64,000 nucleotides of DNA from Saturnia japonica (GCA_033032175.1 CM065304.1:6386001-6450000); one strand, 5' to 3'. Positions 61,601 to 64,000 are shown, counted from the stretch's first letter. The notes: generated by a model from the sequence alone, not told the origin. Program-made: numbers and translations.

Positions 61601-62592
61601 AAGCGTCTTATACTAGTTGTAAGAAGGAAGATTACAAATATTCTGAAATAACTATTATGTTCTCTTTTACTTCCTAAATTCATTGATATTAAAGGCAGTT
61701 ATCTTAAAAATAGTAGAATCTTGATGTGTTTATATATTGTGCGAATAATTGTGCGCAAGCGAAATTATATAGATAGTATTGGTCAATTTTAATCGTGTTC
61801 TTTTCAGGGTAATCATGTAGCATTCAACTCTATCTTAATAGCGCTTATGAAGATGTTCGCTATGATGCTCGGTGAAATAGATTTCGTCGGCACCTACGTA
61901 TCGCCTTTGTACAAGAAATCATCAGAGACCTATCTACTGTACCCGATAACTACGTTCATAACACTAGCTTTATTCATGCTTCTGATACCGGTTCTACTCA
62001 TGAACCTCCTGATTGGTTTAGCTGTTGGTGATATAGAAAGTGTCAGGCGGAATGCTCAATTGAAAAGACTTGCTATGCAGGTGGGTTCTATTTAATTTTC
62101 ATTATTTTGTTCTTCTTCTTTGTTTTCCTAACTTGGCAACTAGGCCTCTATAATAAAAACAATGATTGCCATTATCAAGTGATTAATTATAGTGTGTCCG
62201 GTTGTGATGCTTTGAGTATTCAAAGAAAATGGTGGCTCGCTTGTCAGAACTAGGTTTTGTGGTATCTCGGAATTTATGGTCCATGATATTATTTCCAATG
62301 TACTTCACTTGTGCACATTAACCAAGTTTTATTATGTAAAATGCCACATATAATATACAATATAAGGTCAAAAAATGAATTAGCGTTATTCATTTTTATT
62401 ATTTAATATTATGTTTTCATTTCTTTATTAAGGTTGTTCTGCACACTGAGCTAGAGAGAACACTACCGGCAATGCTTCTGGAGAAAGTCGATAAAATCGA
62501 ACTGATCGAATATCCAAACACTCAATCTTTTAAACTCGGCTTCTTTGACACTATTATACGAAAATGGTTCTGCAATCCTTTTACTGATAACA
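13537..62592 (+). CDS. TRPA1: TRPA1 channel gene, 20 coding exons seen, 3' end beyond window
   Basis: Insect TRPA1: a homotetrameric, Ca2+-permeable plasma-membrane cation channel with a long ankyrin-repeat N-terminus. In insects the family senses noxious heat and reactive chemicals. The joined coding sequence is 3358 nt in one frame with all introns GT-AG. Exons: 13537-13641, 36661-36817, 41172-41262, 45504-45573, 45828-45953, 46337-46633, 47095-47334, 50624-50731, 50888-51066, 51264-51543, 53015-53184, 54426-54570, 54981-55079, 55144-55251, 57326-57620, 59274-59333, 59958-60163, 61252-61440, 61808-62080, 62433-62592. Residues 1-35 are a basic leader, about 36-600 ankyrin repeats, 608-725 the cysteine-bearing linker, 757-1045 S1-S6, and 1046 onward the TRP-like helix and C-terminus. 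The last 50-100 residues are expected outside the window. The match is to TRPA1 proper rather than painless, pyrexia or waterwitch, because the pre-S1 and S6 motifs are near identical to insect TRPA1. Confidence 0.93.
14930..16594 (+). mobile_element. R1-clade non-LTR retrotransposon remnant
   Basis: The plus strand shows, in order and in shifting frames, an RT start with 'LLPDDKGKMLEQIVASRI' and 'GHFGFRKGRSTF' (14940-15140). Then come 'MNGWGMD' (about 15275), an 'ICYVNDIVV'-like catalytic box (about 15390-15420, YADD decayed), 'VIRGYRLVSAGVACVLVCSPPW' (about 15720-15790), and a 3' end rich in TRAS/R1-like text closing in 'ggtttctctctg' plus eight A (16587-16594). The 5' half is missing. Frameshifts and stops are many. 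It is more GC-rich than the surrounding DNA, as R1-clade elements usually are. Confidence 0.85.
18090..18420 (+). mobile_element. 3' tail of a Jockey-clade non-LTR retrotransposon
   Basis: The 75-codon frame 18102-18329 reads '...TRNRDKLDVL...SFLGNSVRCNDKIPKHITDL...FKDHVKQVLLSKGYY...DYYLND'. This is the conserved C-terminus that follows the RT domain in lepidopteran Jockey-like elements. The RT itself is absent upstream. The A-rich run 'gataaaaaaaaaacaaataaaa' (about 18396-18416) is a plausible tail. It is a 5'-truncated dead insertion. Confidence 0.75.
18470..18630 (+). repeat. Dispersed repeat, relative of 10858-11060
   Basis: Contains 'gttactcatcgcggtgttggagctaaactg', 'gacccgaccgaaactg', and 'ctatgacagtcgtgaaattg', the reverse complement of words at 10858-11060. 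Non-coding. Confidence 0.55.
20125..20225 (-). repeat. Dispersed repeat fragment ('ggtaagtggataccttag' family)
   Basis: The reverse complement 'gaggtggcaaaggagcctacggtcctgctgacggtaagtgg' followed by 'cctataggtgcttgtagcac' is standard text of a lepidopteran interspersed unit, also present at 29570-29710. Confidence 0.7.
21379..21625. repeat. Foldback element related to 59411-59674
   Basis: Begins 'gtcctacttttctcccgtgttgcgtttttttccacttggatgaaaagttc' and contains 'ctaggttaccgggaggtaaagt'. It ends 'gtgaacttttcatccaggtggaaaataaa', so the segments around 21425-21440 and 21600-21620 are inverted to each other. The same building blocks occur in intron 16. Non-coding. Confidence 0.65.
22171..22404 (+). 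other. Unrecognised 77-codon open frame
   Basis: An ATG-initiated frame with a hydrophobic middle (about residues 36-66, rich in F, Y, I, L, V) followed by a KRRK stretch. It resembles a single membrane segment but also the usual translation of T-rich DNA. No family is recognised and no splice or regulatory context supports it. Probably chance. Confidence 0.12.
22717..22993. mobile_element. hAT-type non-autonomous element with 8-bp target duplication
   Basis: The left end 'caggggctcccaaact' and the reverse complement of the right end 'caggccgggttctcaaagtg' are imperfect terminal inverted repeats that continue to 'aaggcgc/acggcgc'. Flanks are 'ttgtaaaa' (22709-22716) and 'ttgtaagg' (22994-23001), six of eight identical, as expected for an aged 8-bp hAT duplication. 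At 277 bp it has no transposase and is a MITE. Confidence 0.8.
23695..23880 (+). repeat. Dispersed repeat ('cttcgaagtcgaaggtccaatg' family), copy 2
   Basis: Reads 'gtatcttcgaagtcgaaggtccaatgccaatgagatt', 'cctttccaaccaaaaatgatcatccaaatcggttcataaa', 'gaagttatggctgaa' and 'attgagaacaagtcgg', in the same order as 10640-10857. Confidence 0.8.
24234..25060 (-). mobile_element. Degenerate mariner-like transposase remnant
   Basis: Translated on the minus strand across frameshifts it gives the hallmarks of a mariner-type transposase. These are 'GRENINDDPRPG', 'IQTELKIGSEAVSTILHEHL', 'WIPHSLTEKQKSRHV', 'FTTDET*IYSYDPLTKQQ' (first catalytic Asp region), 'VFFSTVDQ', and 'PLEDRRPDTSEWYWEVCLP'. The C-terminus 'NISKAGSLECISALG' is also recognisable. 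Several stops and frameshifts make it inactive. Terminal repeats were not resolved. The 77-codon frame at its 3' end (24234-24467) is out of frame or partly shifted and should not be called a gene. Confidence 0.8.
26765..26960 (-). repeat. Dispersed repeat ('cttcgaagttgaaagtccaatg' family), copy 3
   Basis: The reverse complement reads 'gtatcttcgaagttgaaagtccaatgcaaattaaattaaaatgggacc' and 'catctaaatcggttcataaacaaaggtcatgg', matching the family at 10640, 23695 and 38085, here inverted. Confidence 0.8.
27118..27541 (+). mobile_element. RTE-clade retrotransposon 3' remnant, copy 1
   Basis: The text 'atggatctgagtgctgagc', 'gtggacagagatgtgaatattaaaatgactgtat', 'aggaacgacaatatcagacgaagcatgaaactagcacc', 'aaaagttaaggagtgctggt', 'atgagaaggtatgaaagtcatataattagaagag' and 'gtggaagagaaaagattttac' follows the same order as 35631-36021. 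Translated, it corresponds to the 'RVAEMRMLRWMCG...HVMRRDE' C-terminal region of RTE-type RT proteins, broken by many stops. Confidence 0.75.
27655..27795 (+). repeat. Dispersed repeat, inverted pair with 60425-60575
   Basis: 'aattcccagacgtcgtactaaaatattatatagactg', 'atcactcccacaattaggacgaatct' and 'aaccgtttaggctatagggcgtgcg' occur reverse-complemented in the same order at 60425-60575, 33 kb away in intron 17. Confidence 0.8.
29570..29710 (+). repeat. Dispersed repeat ('gtggtaaacaagcatacagtccgc' family)
   Basis: Reads 'aaggtggtaaacaagcatacagtccgcttaatgataagcggcgactgttgcttatagacg' and 'gcgttgcggaccttgaactcccc', the usual head of a lepidopteran interspersed unit with about 100 bp recognisable. 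It is truncated. Confidence 0.7.
30693..31110 (+). repeat. Dispersed repeat, copy 2 (pair with 3345-3775)
   Basis: Starts at 'gctgagctcacggcttcgctcacgtggactacagaatg' and ends 'ccgtttcggagattacccggaacaaacagacagacagacata'. It aligns along its length with 3345-3775. It is the better preserved copy. Non-coding. Confidence 0.8.
32956..34921 (-). mobile_element. pogo/Tigger-type DNA transposon with TIRs and TA duplications
   Basis: The left end 'cagtgtaaactttttataac' (32956 on) and the reverse complement of the right end 'cagtgtaaactctttataac' (ending 34921) form terminal inverted repeats flanked by TA at 32954-32955 and 34922-34923. Repeated 'atcgttata' words sit just inside both ends, possible subterminal transposase-binding sites. 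The 1966-bp interior codes on the minus strand for a DDE_1-type transposase, broken at two places. Complete ends, short length and few lesions indicate a fairly young, non-autonomous copy. Confidence 0.92.
33101..34545 (-). pseudogene. pogo/Tigger transposase, frameshifted
   Basis: Starts near 34545 with a CENP-B/psq-type N-terminus ('MASKRKAISVDEKVCVIRAI...'). An internal lesion follows near 34440, where part of the first helix-turn-helix is missing and a stop appears. The 101-codon frame 34080-34385 carries the second DNA-binding half ('ASEGWLGKFKHRHQI') and the first catalytic site 'FNADETGLFF'. A second shift at an A/T homopolymer (about 34081-34090) leads to the 335-codon frame 33101-34108, with 'LLLVDNCPAHP' (second Asp) and 'ILQPMDQSVIKSLKGHY' (third Asp). 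The acidic C-terminal tail is intact. The DDD triad is present, so only the two lesions block function. Confidence 0.88.
35330..35540 (+). repeat. tRNA-derived SINE copy
   Basis: 'gtgtacggacaacttgttaatcgaagtgaattcgaaaccctgcaatgtgcctgagcattcgatgaaggaaaacttcgtgatgaaaccatagcac' matches the bodies at 11755, 40795 and 53655. A decayed B-box-like 'aattcgaaacc' is visible. Confidence 0.65.
35631..36021 (+). mobile_element. RTE-clade retrotransposon 3' end, copy 2
   Basis: Codes, with one frameshift near 35780, for the conserved RTE C-terminus: 'RLHVAEMRMLRWMCGVATMDRIRNEFIRGCLKIAPITEKLRG', then 'MRRDESYITKRMLSMKVDGYKSRGRPKKVWVDCVKNDMHIKGV' in the 35793-35987 frame. It ends at 'CCSDPT*' and a (TGA)n-like tail 'aatgatgatgatgatgaa', as is usual for this clade. 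The 5' part is truncated. This copy is better preserved than the one at 27118. Confidence 0.85.
36661..36817 (+). CDS. TRPA1: TRPA1 exon 2 (residues 36-88)
   Basis: Acceptor 'ctgccaccag', donor 'ggtggag|gtgagaa'. Codes 'VAESGTVEDFMRLYL' and 'DARGRTAAHQSASRNN', the first ankyrin unit of TRPA1, ending in phase 1 (one base of the next codon). The reading frame is open upstream of the acceptor for about ten codons, but no ATG lies in frame there, so a start within this exon's flank is unlikely. Confidence 0.92.
37440..37790 (+). repeat. SINE copy, near full length
   Basis: Starts at 'agttcgaatcaggatcatggtggtcgagtagtttaaac' (A-box-like). It then has 'tgtaaattcgaaccgcgg' (B-box-like), 'cgttgaaggaaaacatcttgaggaag' and 'gctagcgtggtgattaaacccctgccttctcttggtaagaggcc', which is the standard order of a tRNA-derived lepidopteran SINE. 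Confidence 0.75.
38085..38255 (+). repeat. Dispersed repeat ('cttcgaagttgaagatccaatg' family), copy 4
   Basis: 'gattcccctgatttatcttcgaagttgaagatccaatgctaatgaaatt', 'ttctaacgaaaaaaactcatccaaatcgg' and 'actgaagatccataaaaaaatatac' parallel 10640-10857 and 23695-23880. Confidence 0.8.
39050..39310 (+). mobile_element. Fragment of a non-LTR retrotransposon C-terminal region
   Basis: In shifting plus frames it reads 'GELGLHRLSCRRSASRLS', 'NNVIHRALTSAGTVSILESTGLICVGKSPDGMTGSV', and 'EDGLSIL'. This corresponds to a Cys/His-containing post-RT region common in insect retroelements ('GLHGLSCR...NDIIHRAL...GKRPDGMT'). It is a short dead fragment, and the clade is not determined. Confidence 0.6.
40795..41150 (+). 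repeat. SINE pieces
   Basis: 40795-40990 has 'gtgttcggacgctatgaca', 'ggttctaatcccagaacgagcc' (degenerate B box), 'gatgaaaccatagcatg' and 'aatgcccgcctaagcagg', as in 53655-53935. 41035-41150 has 'accatgatactatcacgcctgtatcctcgaagggttaggcagaggt', as in 56310-56390. Two adjacent SINE-type fragments. Confidence 0.65.
41172..41262 (+). CDS. TRPA1: TRPA1 exon 3 (residues 88-118)
   Basis: Acceptor 'tttcag', donor 'ca|gtaagtt'. Completes an Asp codon with exon 2 and codes 'LQARDNFGNTPLHVAVEAEA', a canonical ankyrin repeat with the TPLH turn, ending in phase 2. Confidence 0.95.
42061..42155 (-). repeat. tRNA-derived SINE head with intact A and B boxes
   Basis: On the minus strand it reads 'tagcctagtgg' (A box, about 42137-42147) and 'ggttcgattcc' (B box, 42093-42103), with a good T-arm. 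The would-be acceptor stem does not pair, and the downstream 'tgtgttattggggtttt' is SINE body. It is therefore a SINE promoter rather than a tRNA gene. Confidence 0.8.
42700..43087 (+). repeat. Dispersed repeat ending in 'acggaaccctaa', copy 2
   Basis: Shares with 4620-5335 the words 'tgtcaaatttcagg', 'tactctatag', 'caactttatacctcaagtcgttttcgagaaaag', and the end 'gttccgtttttttttttcattatgagttacggaaccctaag'. It also carries 'agacagacagaaatcaaagtgatcc'. Non-coding. Confidence 0.75.
43376..43669. mobile_element. MITE with 17-bp perfect inverted ends
   Basis: 'agggcggcttgaaccaa' at 43377-43393 is the exact reverse complement of 43652-43668. The pairing continues imperfectly inward ('ctgtcttaattgtgtttaag' against 'ttttaaacagta'). 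Internal text has 'cgtttagtaag' and 'tgtttagttaa' repeats. At about 294 bp it has no coding capacity. Confidence 0.8.
45504..45573 (+). CDS. TRPA1: TRPA1 exon 4 (residues 118-141)
   Basis: Acceptor 'ctcatttcag', donor 'aag|gtttgg' (weak but GT). Codes 'RAGIDVLNDKSQAPIHLATE', an ankyrin repeat with an APIH variant of the turn, ending in phase 0. Confidence 0.93.
45828..45953 (+). CDS. TRPA1: TRPA1 exon 5 (residues 142-183)
   Basis: Acceptor 'ttttattag', donor 'cta|gtaagt'. Codes 'VQVLQIFVKYKDKISVNLG' and 'GRTALHLAAIHDHDVCAKVL', a full ankyrin repeat. Phase 0 at both ends. Confidence 0.95.
45954..46336 (+). other. TRPA1 intron 5
   Basis: 383 bp, AT-rich, nothing recognised. Confidence 0.8.
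46337..46633 (+). CDS. TRPA1: TRPA1 exon 6 (residues 184-282)
   Basis: Acceptor 'actaaaatag', donor 'cag|gtataa'. 99 codons: 'NNGYYPIHEAAKNASSKTME', 'DNEGNIPLHSAVHGGDRKAV', and 'QQYDLSTPVHLACAQ', three ankyrin units. Phase 0 at both ends. Confidence 0.96.
46634..47094 (+). other. TRPA1 intron 6
   Basis: 461 bp, AT-rich, nothing recognised. Confidence 0.8.
47095..47334 (+). CDS. TRPA1: TRPA1 exon 7 (residues 283-362)
   Basis: Acceptor 'aaattccag', donor 'ttg|gtaagt'. 80 codons: 'GALEVLQLMFTLQPKEK', 'DIQKMTPIHCAALFNHTEIV', and 'DKEGRSPLLLAASRGAWKTV'. Phase 0 at both ends, continuing into exon 8 as 'DTL-IRLGADI'. Confidence 0.96.
47412..49875 (+). pseudogene. Endonuclease/reverse transcriptase of the non-LTR element, one frameshift
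   Basis: The frame opens with the endonuclease box 'TGDVNINI' upstream of the first ATG (47445). It continues with 'NPTRGANCLDHIYVR' and 'NVTDHDIVMV' (catalytic TDH). It then has the RT: 'GKAPGIDGY', 'NYRPISLLGIFSKLLEKI', 'DRQFGFRRGKSTEDAV', 'FLDLAKAFDTV', 'FGVPQGSVLGPTLF', and 'CYADDTAIIF' (YADD at 49011-49022, about residue 523). A run of nine A at 49133-49141 shifts the frame, and a stop follows at about 49161. The continuation in another frame carries 'YLGVQIDQRLSFKNHI' and runs to the stop at 49873-49875. All catalytic motifs are intact, and the 5' truncation plus the shift inactivate it. Confidence 0.9.
50188..50232 (+). repeat. (TAAA)n microsatellite tail of the retrotransposon
   Basis: Consecutive taaa units with one slip ('taaataaaataaataaataaa'), directly after the element's 3' UTR. 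Typical of target-primed insertion by this type of element. Confidence 0.85.
50624..50731 (+). CDS. TRPA1: TRPA1 exon 8 (residues 363-398)
   Basis: Acceptor 'ttttcag', donor 'agg|gtaagt'. Codes 'IRLGADIKIKDINLRNILHI' and 'VNSGQSLEELADICR', an ankyrin repeat with the less usual NILH turn, in phase 0 with exons 7 and 9. Confidence 0.95.
50888..51066 (+). CDS. TRPA1: TRPA1 exon 9 (residues 399-458)
   Basis: Acceptor 'gctttaaag', donor 'gcgag|gtacgt'. Codes 'LIELLNEKDNDGCSPLHYAS', 'GHIRSLKNLINMGASINLKN' and 'NNKESALHFAAR', among the most conserved ankyrin text of insect TRPA1. Ends in phase 2. Confidence 0.97.
51264..51543 (+). CDS. TRPA1: TRPA1 exon 10 (residues 458-551)
   Basis: Acceptor 'ccgtattttag', donor 'ggg|gtaagc'. 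Codes 'YGRYHTICKLLDSNKG', 'NGEGLTPLHIASWKGHNKVV', 'NRGALLHRDHNGRNPLHLAT' and 'ELLHSVHSHLLDQVDKDG', which is diagnostic TRPA1 sequence. Phase 0 at the end. Confidence 0.97.
51544..53014 (+). other. TRPA1 intron 10
   Basis: 1.47 kb, mostly occupied by the foldback element 51835-52804. The rest is AT-rich with nothing recognised. Confidence 0.8.
51835..52804. mobile_element. About 970-bp foldback element with 16-bp perfect ends
   Basis: 'gaagttatacttcttt' (51835-51850) is the exact reverse complement of 52789-52804. The centre is a long AT-rich near-palindrome: 52180-52209 pairs with 52284-52313 (30 nt, three mismatches), and the pairing extends outward to about 52153/52345 less perfectly. An (AT)n tract lies near 52068-52101. 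Text near the right end ('gatgcgcgcgcatc', 'gttggtacgctcgtcacc' complement) is seen widely in Lepidoptera. No coding capacity. Family not assigned. Confidence 0.7.
53015..53184 (+). CDS. TRPA1: TRPA1 exon 11 (residues 552-608)
   Basis: Acceptor 'aacatttcag', donor 'aaag|gtttaa'. Codes 'NTALHLAAMENKPPAITLLL' and 'TAIDYAIYYKYPDAALAMVT', the last ankyrin unit and the start of the linker helices. Ends in phase 2. The open frame beyond the donor (to 53620) is intronic. Confidence 0.96.
53185..54425 (+). other. TRPA1 intron 11
   Basis: 1.24 kb containing a SINE (53655-53935). 53185-53640 reads open for 145 codons but looks like repeat sequence ('gataaagccatctatgattg', 'agagaggtgatagagatcgcgac') rather than coding. 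Confidence 0.75.
53655..53935 (+). repeat. tRNA-derived SINE copy
   Basis: 'gggagtttgaatcccagcaatgactctgagctttcggtgaaggaaaatatcgtgatgaaaccatagcatgg', 'aatgcccgcctggctagc' and 'gccagtcttctactaggcttgg...cttaagatcatgtgagattgtagcc'. It is the longest copy of the family also seen at 11755, 35330 and 40795. Confidence 0.75.
54426..54570 (+). CDS. TRPA1: TRPA1 exon 12, cysteine-bearing linker (residues 608-656)
   Basis: Acceptor 'tttttacag', donor 'tac|gtgagt'. Codes 'KQPCVTLALIASMPRVFEAV' and 'DMCITKADCKKDSKSFY'. The three cysteines (about residues 622, 642 and 648) sit in the region where electrophile-sensing cysteines of human (C621, C641, C665) and fly TRPA1 lie. The exact one-to-one correspondence is inference. 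Phase 0 at the end. Confidence 0.97.
54571..54980 (+). other. TRPA1 intron 12
   Basis: 410 bp, AT-rich, nothing recognised. Confidence 0.8.
54981..55079 (+). CDS. TRPA1: TRPA1 exon 13 (residues 657-689)
   Basis: Acceptor 'caaaatatag', donor 'aac|gtaagt'. Codes 'IKYNFEALRPELDDDMKNDN' and 'RKELNIPLLALN'. Phase 0 at both ends. 'FY-IKYNF' across the junction is conserved in TRPA1. Confidence 0.9.
55144..55251 (+). CDS. TRPA1: TRPA1 exon 14 (residues 690-725)
   Basis: Acceptor 'ccgtcacag', donor 'aac|gtgagt', only 64 bp after exon 13. Codes 'IKYSFKNYQYACHEIEAQRL' and 'RNDPTFRPEPLTVIN', leading into the pre-S1 helix. Phase 0 at both ends. Confidence 0.92.
55735..55990 (+). repeat. Dispersed repeat, inverted pair with 60735-60940
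   Basis: 'gtcgcttcccgctgtctgtccc', 'gagctacacatggaattttaatgcggttttcactgccatttagat' and 'aaggaaggtttatatat' appear reverse-complemented at 60735-60940 ('aaaccttcccttaaaatc', 'gtgaaaaccgtattaaaatcagttgcgtagtttt', 'gacagacagcgg'). A common lepidopteran unit. Confidence 0.75.
56310..56572 (-). repeat. tRNA-derived SINE, degenerate
   Basis: 56481-56572 is a decayed inverted copy of the tRNA head at 42061-42155 (complement of 'gaggtcctaggttcaattccc' and 'tagcttagtgatcc'). 56310-56390 carries 'accatcacgcctgtatacccaaagtgtgttaggcagaggtg', the body text also at 41035. Confidence 0.65.
57326..57620 (+). CDS. TRPA1: TRPA1 exon 15, pre-S1, S1 and start of S1-S2 loop (residues 726-824)
   Basis: Acceptor 'accatttttag', donor 'gaag|gag|gtatgg' (phase 1). 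Codes 'HPVSQKYLQMKWNSYGKYFH' then S1 'LANLIFYGVFLMFMTMYTCM' (about 757-779) and an acidic, low-conservation extracellular loop ('NGHGVTSSEPEINQAIYEET'). The first half is near identical to insect TRPA1 and the loop is free to vary. Confidence 0.97.
57621..59273 (+). other. TRPA1 intron 15
   Basis: 1.65 kb including a GC-rich block (58010-58700) described separately. 57700-58000 and 58710-59270 are AT-rich with no recognised gene. Confidence 0.8.
58010..58700. other. GC-rich block in intron 15, possible inserted element
   Basis: CpG-rich text ('gagcgggaccgcgcaccgagagcgcgaacgcgacgg' begins near 58089) stands out against the AT-rich intron. It holds an AATAAA at about 58396 and the words 'ccccgacggatagacttttatctcaccg' and 'gaccgacc'. 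Two overlapping plus frames (58013-58276, 58068-58259) run through it because GC-rich DNA has few stops. Composition and size would suit a solo LTR or GC-rich MITE. No target duplication or terminal repeat was found. Confidence 0.3.
59274..59333 (+). CDS. TRPA1: TRPA1 exon 16, 60-nt symmetric exon in S1-S2 loop (residues 824-844)
   Basis: Acceptor 'gttgtttttttag', donor 'gaacaag|gtatgg', the same donor hexamer as exon 15. Codes 'DLEETLANYKETLGKIPFEQ' in frame with its neighbours. Phase 1 at both ends, so exon 15 can join either this exon or exon 17, with the same Asp codon (G|AC) regenerated. It could be a cassette exon lengthening the extracellular loop by 20 residues. Inclusion is inference from frame, splice sites and absence of stops. 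Confidence 0.75.
59334..59957 (+). other. TRPA1 intron 16 with nested foldback
   Basis: 624 bp, about half of it the inverted-repeat structure at 59411-59674. The 112-codon minus-strand frame 59381-59719 is a by-product of this structure. Confidence 0.8.
59411..59674. mobile_element. Nested double foldback element
   Basis: Outer-left pair: 59411-59438 and 59528-59555 are inverted with 27 of 28 bases matching, around an 89-nt loop. Second pair: 59564-59588 ('gcacctagggagaaaagtagg...') and 59650-59674 match in 22 of 25 bases. Inside it 'gattgtcaccc' and 'gggtgacaacc' form a further short stem. The building blocks recur at 21379-21625. Non-coding, probably a foldback-type MITE or a composite of two. 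Confidence 0.85.
59958..60163 (+). CDS. TRPA1: TRPA1 exon 17, S2 and S3 (residues 844-912)
   Basis: Acceptor 'tggttttttag', donor 'ccg|gtaagt'. Starts 'DLQARLVMYTCTVVVLVYNS' (S2 about 849-868), then 'REIYNLKQQKLHYLLD' and S3 'PWNMVSWILYICSTFTVYP' (about 884-902). Phase 0 at the end. Confidence 0.96.
60425..60575 (-). repeat. Dispersed repeat, inverted pair with 27655-27795
   Basis: The reverse complement gives 'gattcccagacgtcgtacttaaatattatatagcctatgtcactcccacaattaagacgaatct' and 'aagccgtttaggctatagagagtgcc', matching intron 1. Confidence 0.8.
60735..60940 (-). repeat. Dispersed repeat, inverted pair with 55735-55990
   Basis: Contains 'tataaaccttcccttaaaatctttaaatggtagtgaaaaccgtattaaaatcagttgcgtagttttagagatctgagcgtac' followed by 'ggacagacagcggaaagtg', the complement of 55735-55990. 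Confidence 0.75.
61252..61440 (+). CDS. TRPA1: TRPA1 exon 18, S4 and S5 (residues 913-975)
   Basis: Acceptor 'atcattacag', donor 'aaa|gtgggt'. Codes S4 'STTVFLAWFELLLLLQRFDQ', the S4-S5 linker 'GLYVVMFLEILQTLMRV', and S5 'FSILIIAFGLAFYILLSK' (about 953-975). Phase 0 at both ends. The S5 stretch is near invariant in TRPA1. Confidence 0.97.
61441..61807 (+). other. TRPA1 intron 18
   Basis: 367 bp, AT-rich, nothing recognised. Confidence 0.8.
61808..62080 (+). CDS. TRPA1: TRPA1 exon 19, pore and S6 (residues 976-1066)
   Basis: Acceptor 'gttcttttcag', donor 'cag|gtgggt'. Codes the pore helix and filter 'KMFAMMLGEIDFVGTY' (E998 at the place of human D915). Then S6 'TLALFMLLIPVLLMNLLIGL' (about 1027-1046) and the TRP-like helix 'AVGDIESVRRNAQLKRLAM'. 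Phase 0 at both ends. Confidence 0.97.
62081..62432 (+). other. TRPA1 intron 19
   Basis: 352 bp, AT-rich, nothing recognised. Confidence 0.8.
62433..62592 (+). CDS. TRPA1: TRPA1 exon 20, proximal C-terminus (residues 1067-1119)
   Basis: Acceptor 'tctttattaag', donor 'gataaca|gtacgt' (phase 1). Codes 'VVLHTELERTLPAMLLEKVD', 'IELIEYPN' and 'IIRKWFCNPFTDN'. In other insects this is followed by a short coiled-coil-type tail, which is not in the window. Confidence 0.94.
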
Positions 62593-63275
62593 GTACGTTT
62601 CTTATTACTTACTTAATTTAGAAATAACATGTTTTATAATTAATATTTTTATAATATACCTAATTTATATTTTACTGGACTCCCAGGGCGTGTTGTGAAA
62701 AGTATAATCTGGACATTTCGACTATTTAACTCCTTTTTGTTTTGATTTTTTATCTATCTAATTCGTATTTATTATATATTAAAATCTATTTACTTATAAC
62801 TACATCTTTATGTTATATTATTACGTAATAATACTGGACATAAATCTTAACGTGTCGGTCACAGTTTGTGTTGTTTGCAAAATTTCAAAAACTCCGTTTT
62901 ATGAGTATAAATTATTACACCGCACATGATTCTTAGAATATTCTATTTTTGTCTGTAAATCCTATTAGCTGCAACTATAATTCAGCGCTGAGGTCACTCG
63001 CAGAAGTGACAGCCAGCTTATGCTGAGTTGTGCTCATTTTGCAGTGGTTATTTTTATTTTTCTATGTCTATTTGTCAGTATTTTATGTGAAGTTAATTTT
63101 GATTCCCTTTTTTTCGTTTCGCTTTTGTTTCCCTCCTTAAGAATATGAAGTAGAAAGTTCAGAACGAGTACTGTAATTAACTGTAATATAGAATGAAATA
63201 ATCTACAGCTCTCACGTTAGTCAAACAGATTGCTAATTTATGGTGTCTTCTACATATTAAAGTTAGTTGAATATA
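62593..63275 (+). other. Start of TRPA1 intron 20
   Basis: AT-rich with no exon-like frame continuing TRPA1, so the terminal exon or exons lie to the right of the window. Confidence 0.6.
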
Positions 63276-64000
63276 ATAGGTCGGGCAAAAAGTTTCTTCG
63301 CAGTTTTATATGAAAACTCAAGACATTTTTTTTCAAAGTTTATTTACATTTATTTATAGTTTATATGTGTCATTTTGTTCGATGACTATCTGCCATTTTG
63401 TAGGTGAGACATGATCCCGTTGCTGTAGAAACTTTGGGACTTGTGATGAAAAAAACGCGACAAATAGTTTTGGCAGTCCTCTCTTGATGTTAACCTTACA
63501 AAACCTAAAGATTCTGAAGAGACTGAAACAGGTGAAAATCTAAAGGTGCAACTTCATTCAGGGCATCCACCATAGATGCTCTAACATCTCTCAGCCAAAC
63601 TCTCTTAATTTTTGCTGAGTGGCTAAATTTGAGTGTGGTCTAGCGATATCGTGATGAAAGACCACACACTTCCTGTTGATCAATTCCAGCCGCTTTCTTT
63701 CAGCTGCTTCCTATAATCTCATCAGTTGTTGGCAGTAGAGATCTGAATCGATGGTTTTTCCGGGCGGTAATAGCTCATAATGAACAATGTCCTTCTAGTC
63801 CCACCATACACACAGCACCGCCTTATTTCGAGTTAGCCCAGGTTTAGCCACAGTCTGTGAAGCCTGGCCGACCTTAGATCACGACCTTTTTCGCACGTTC
63901 TTGTCGTACGTGATCCACTTTTCATCGCCAGTCATCAATCTCTTGAAAAATGGCTCGATTTCATTACGTCTCAATAATTAATCGCAATTGAGTACACGGT
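63276..64000 (-). mobile_element. Degenerate mariner transposon, cut by window end
   Basis: The left end 'taggtcgggcaaaaagtttcttcgcag' is a mariner-type terminal repeat. The minus-strand translation, across stops and shifts, gives 'FFKRLMTGDEKWITYDKNVR', 'ASQTVAKPGLTRNKAVLCVW', 'HYELLPPGKTIDSDLYCQQL', 'RKCVVFHHDIARPH' (catalytic Asp region) and a decayed C-terminus. Inactive. The 5' part of the transposase lies beyond 64000. Confidence 0.88.

Noticed and set aside
1..64000. CRISPR array, bacterial operon, phage or rRNA
   Set aside because: No regularly spaced direct repeats, no prokaryotic gene layout and no rRNA text. Composition and splice structure are those of an insect nuclear genome.

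Overview
The window is a piece of an AT-rich insect nuclear genome, almost certainly a moth or butterfly. Two things suggest this. The one host gene is an insect-type TRPA1, broken into short exons by long introns. Much of the rest is repeat debris of kinds I recognise from Lepidoptera: Jockey-, RTE- and R1-clade non-LTR elements, mariner, tRNA-derived SINEs, and dispersed units ending in 'acagacagac' or 'acggaaccctaa'. The species cannot be named from sequence alone.

Layout. Positions 1-13400 hold no host gene that I can support. They contain a decayed Jockey-type element (minus strand, about 540-2540), several dispersed repeats, a tandem duplication (6995-7288) and a GC-rich island with a TATA box (about 9119-9487) lying inside a repeat. 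Positions 13537-62592 carry 20 coding exons of TRPA1 on the plus strand. All have GT-AG borders and compatible phases, and together they give 3358 nt (about 1119 codons). Exon 1 codes for a short basic N-terminus. A 23-kb first intron follows, full of transposons: an R1-clade remnant, a hAT-type MITE, a mariner, two RTE tails (one in a SINE-rich stretch) and a well-defined pogo/Tigger element with terminal inverted repeats and TA target duplications (32956-34921). Exons 2-11 code for the ankyrin repeats, exons 12-14 for the cysteine-bearing pre-S1 region, exons 15-19 for S1-S6 with the pore, and exon 20 for the start of the cytoplasmic C-terminus. The stop codon lies beyond the window. Intron 7 holds a 5'-truncated but nearly open non-LTR retrotransposon (about 47410-50232). 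The window ends in a mariner remnant (63276-64000).

The product would be a tetrameric, non-selective, Ca2+-permeable cation channel of the plasma membrane that responds to heat or reactive chemicals. The most interesting gene-level signal is a symmetric 60-nt exon (59274-59333) in the extracellular S1-S2 loop. It is in phase 1-1, so it could be skipped without a frameshift. A strong nested foldback (59411-59674) lies between it and the next exon, and both exons begin with the same bases after similar T-rich acceptors.

I found no convincing novel multi-gene system, CRISPR array, rRNA or functional tRNA. Several structured non-autonomous elements could be worth naming as families.
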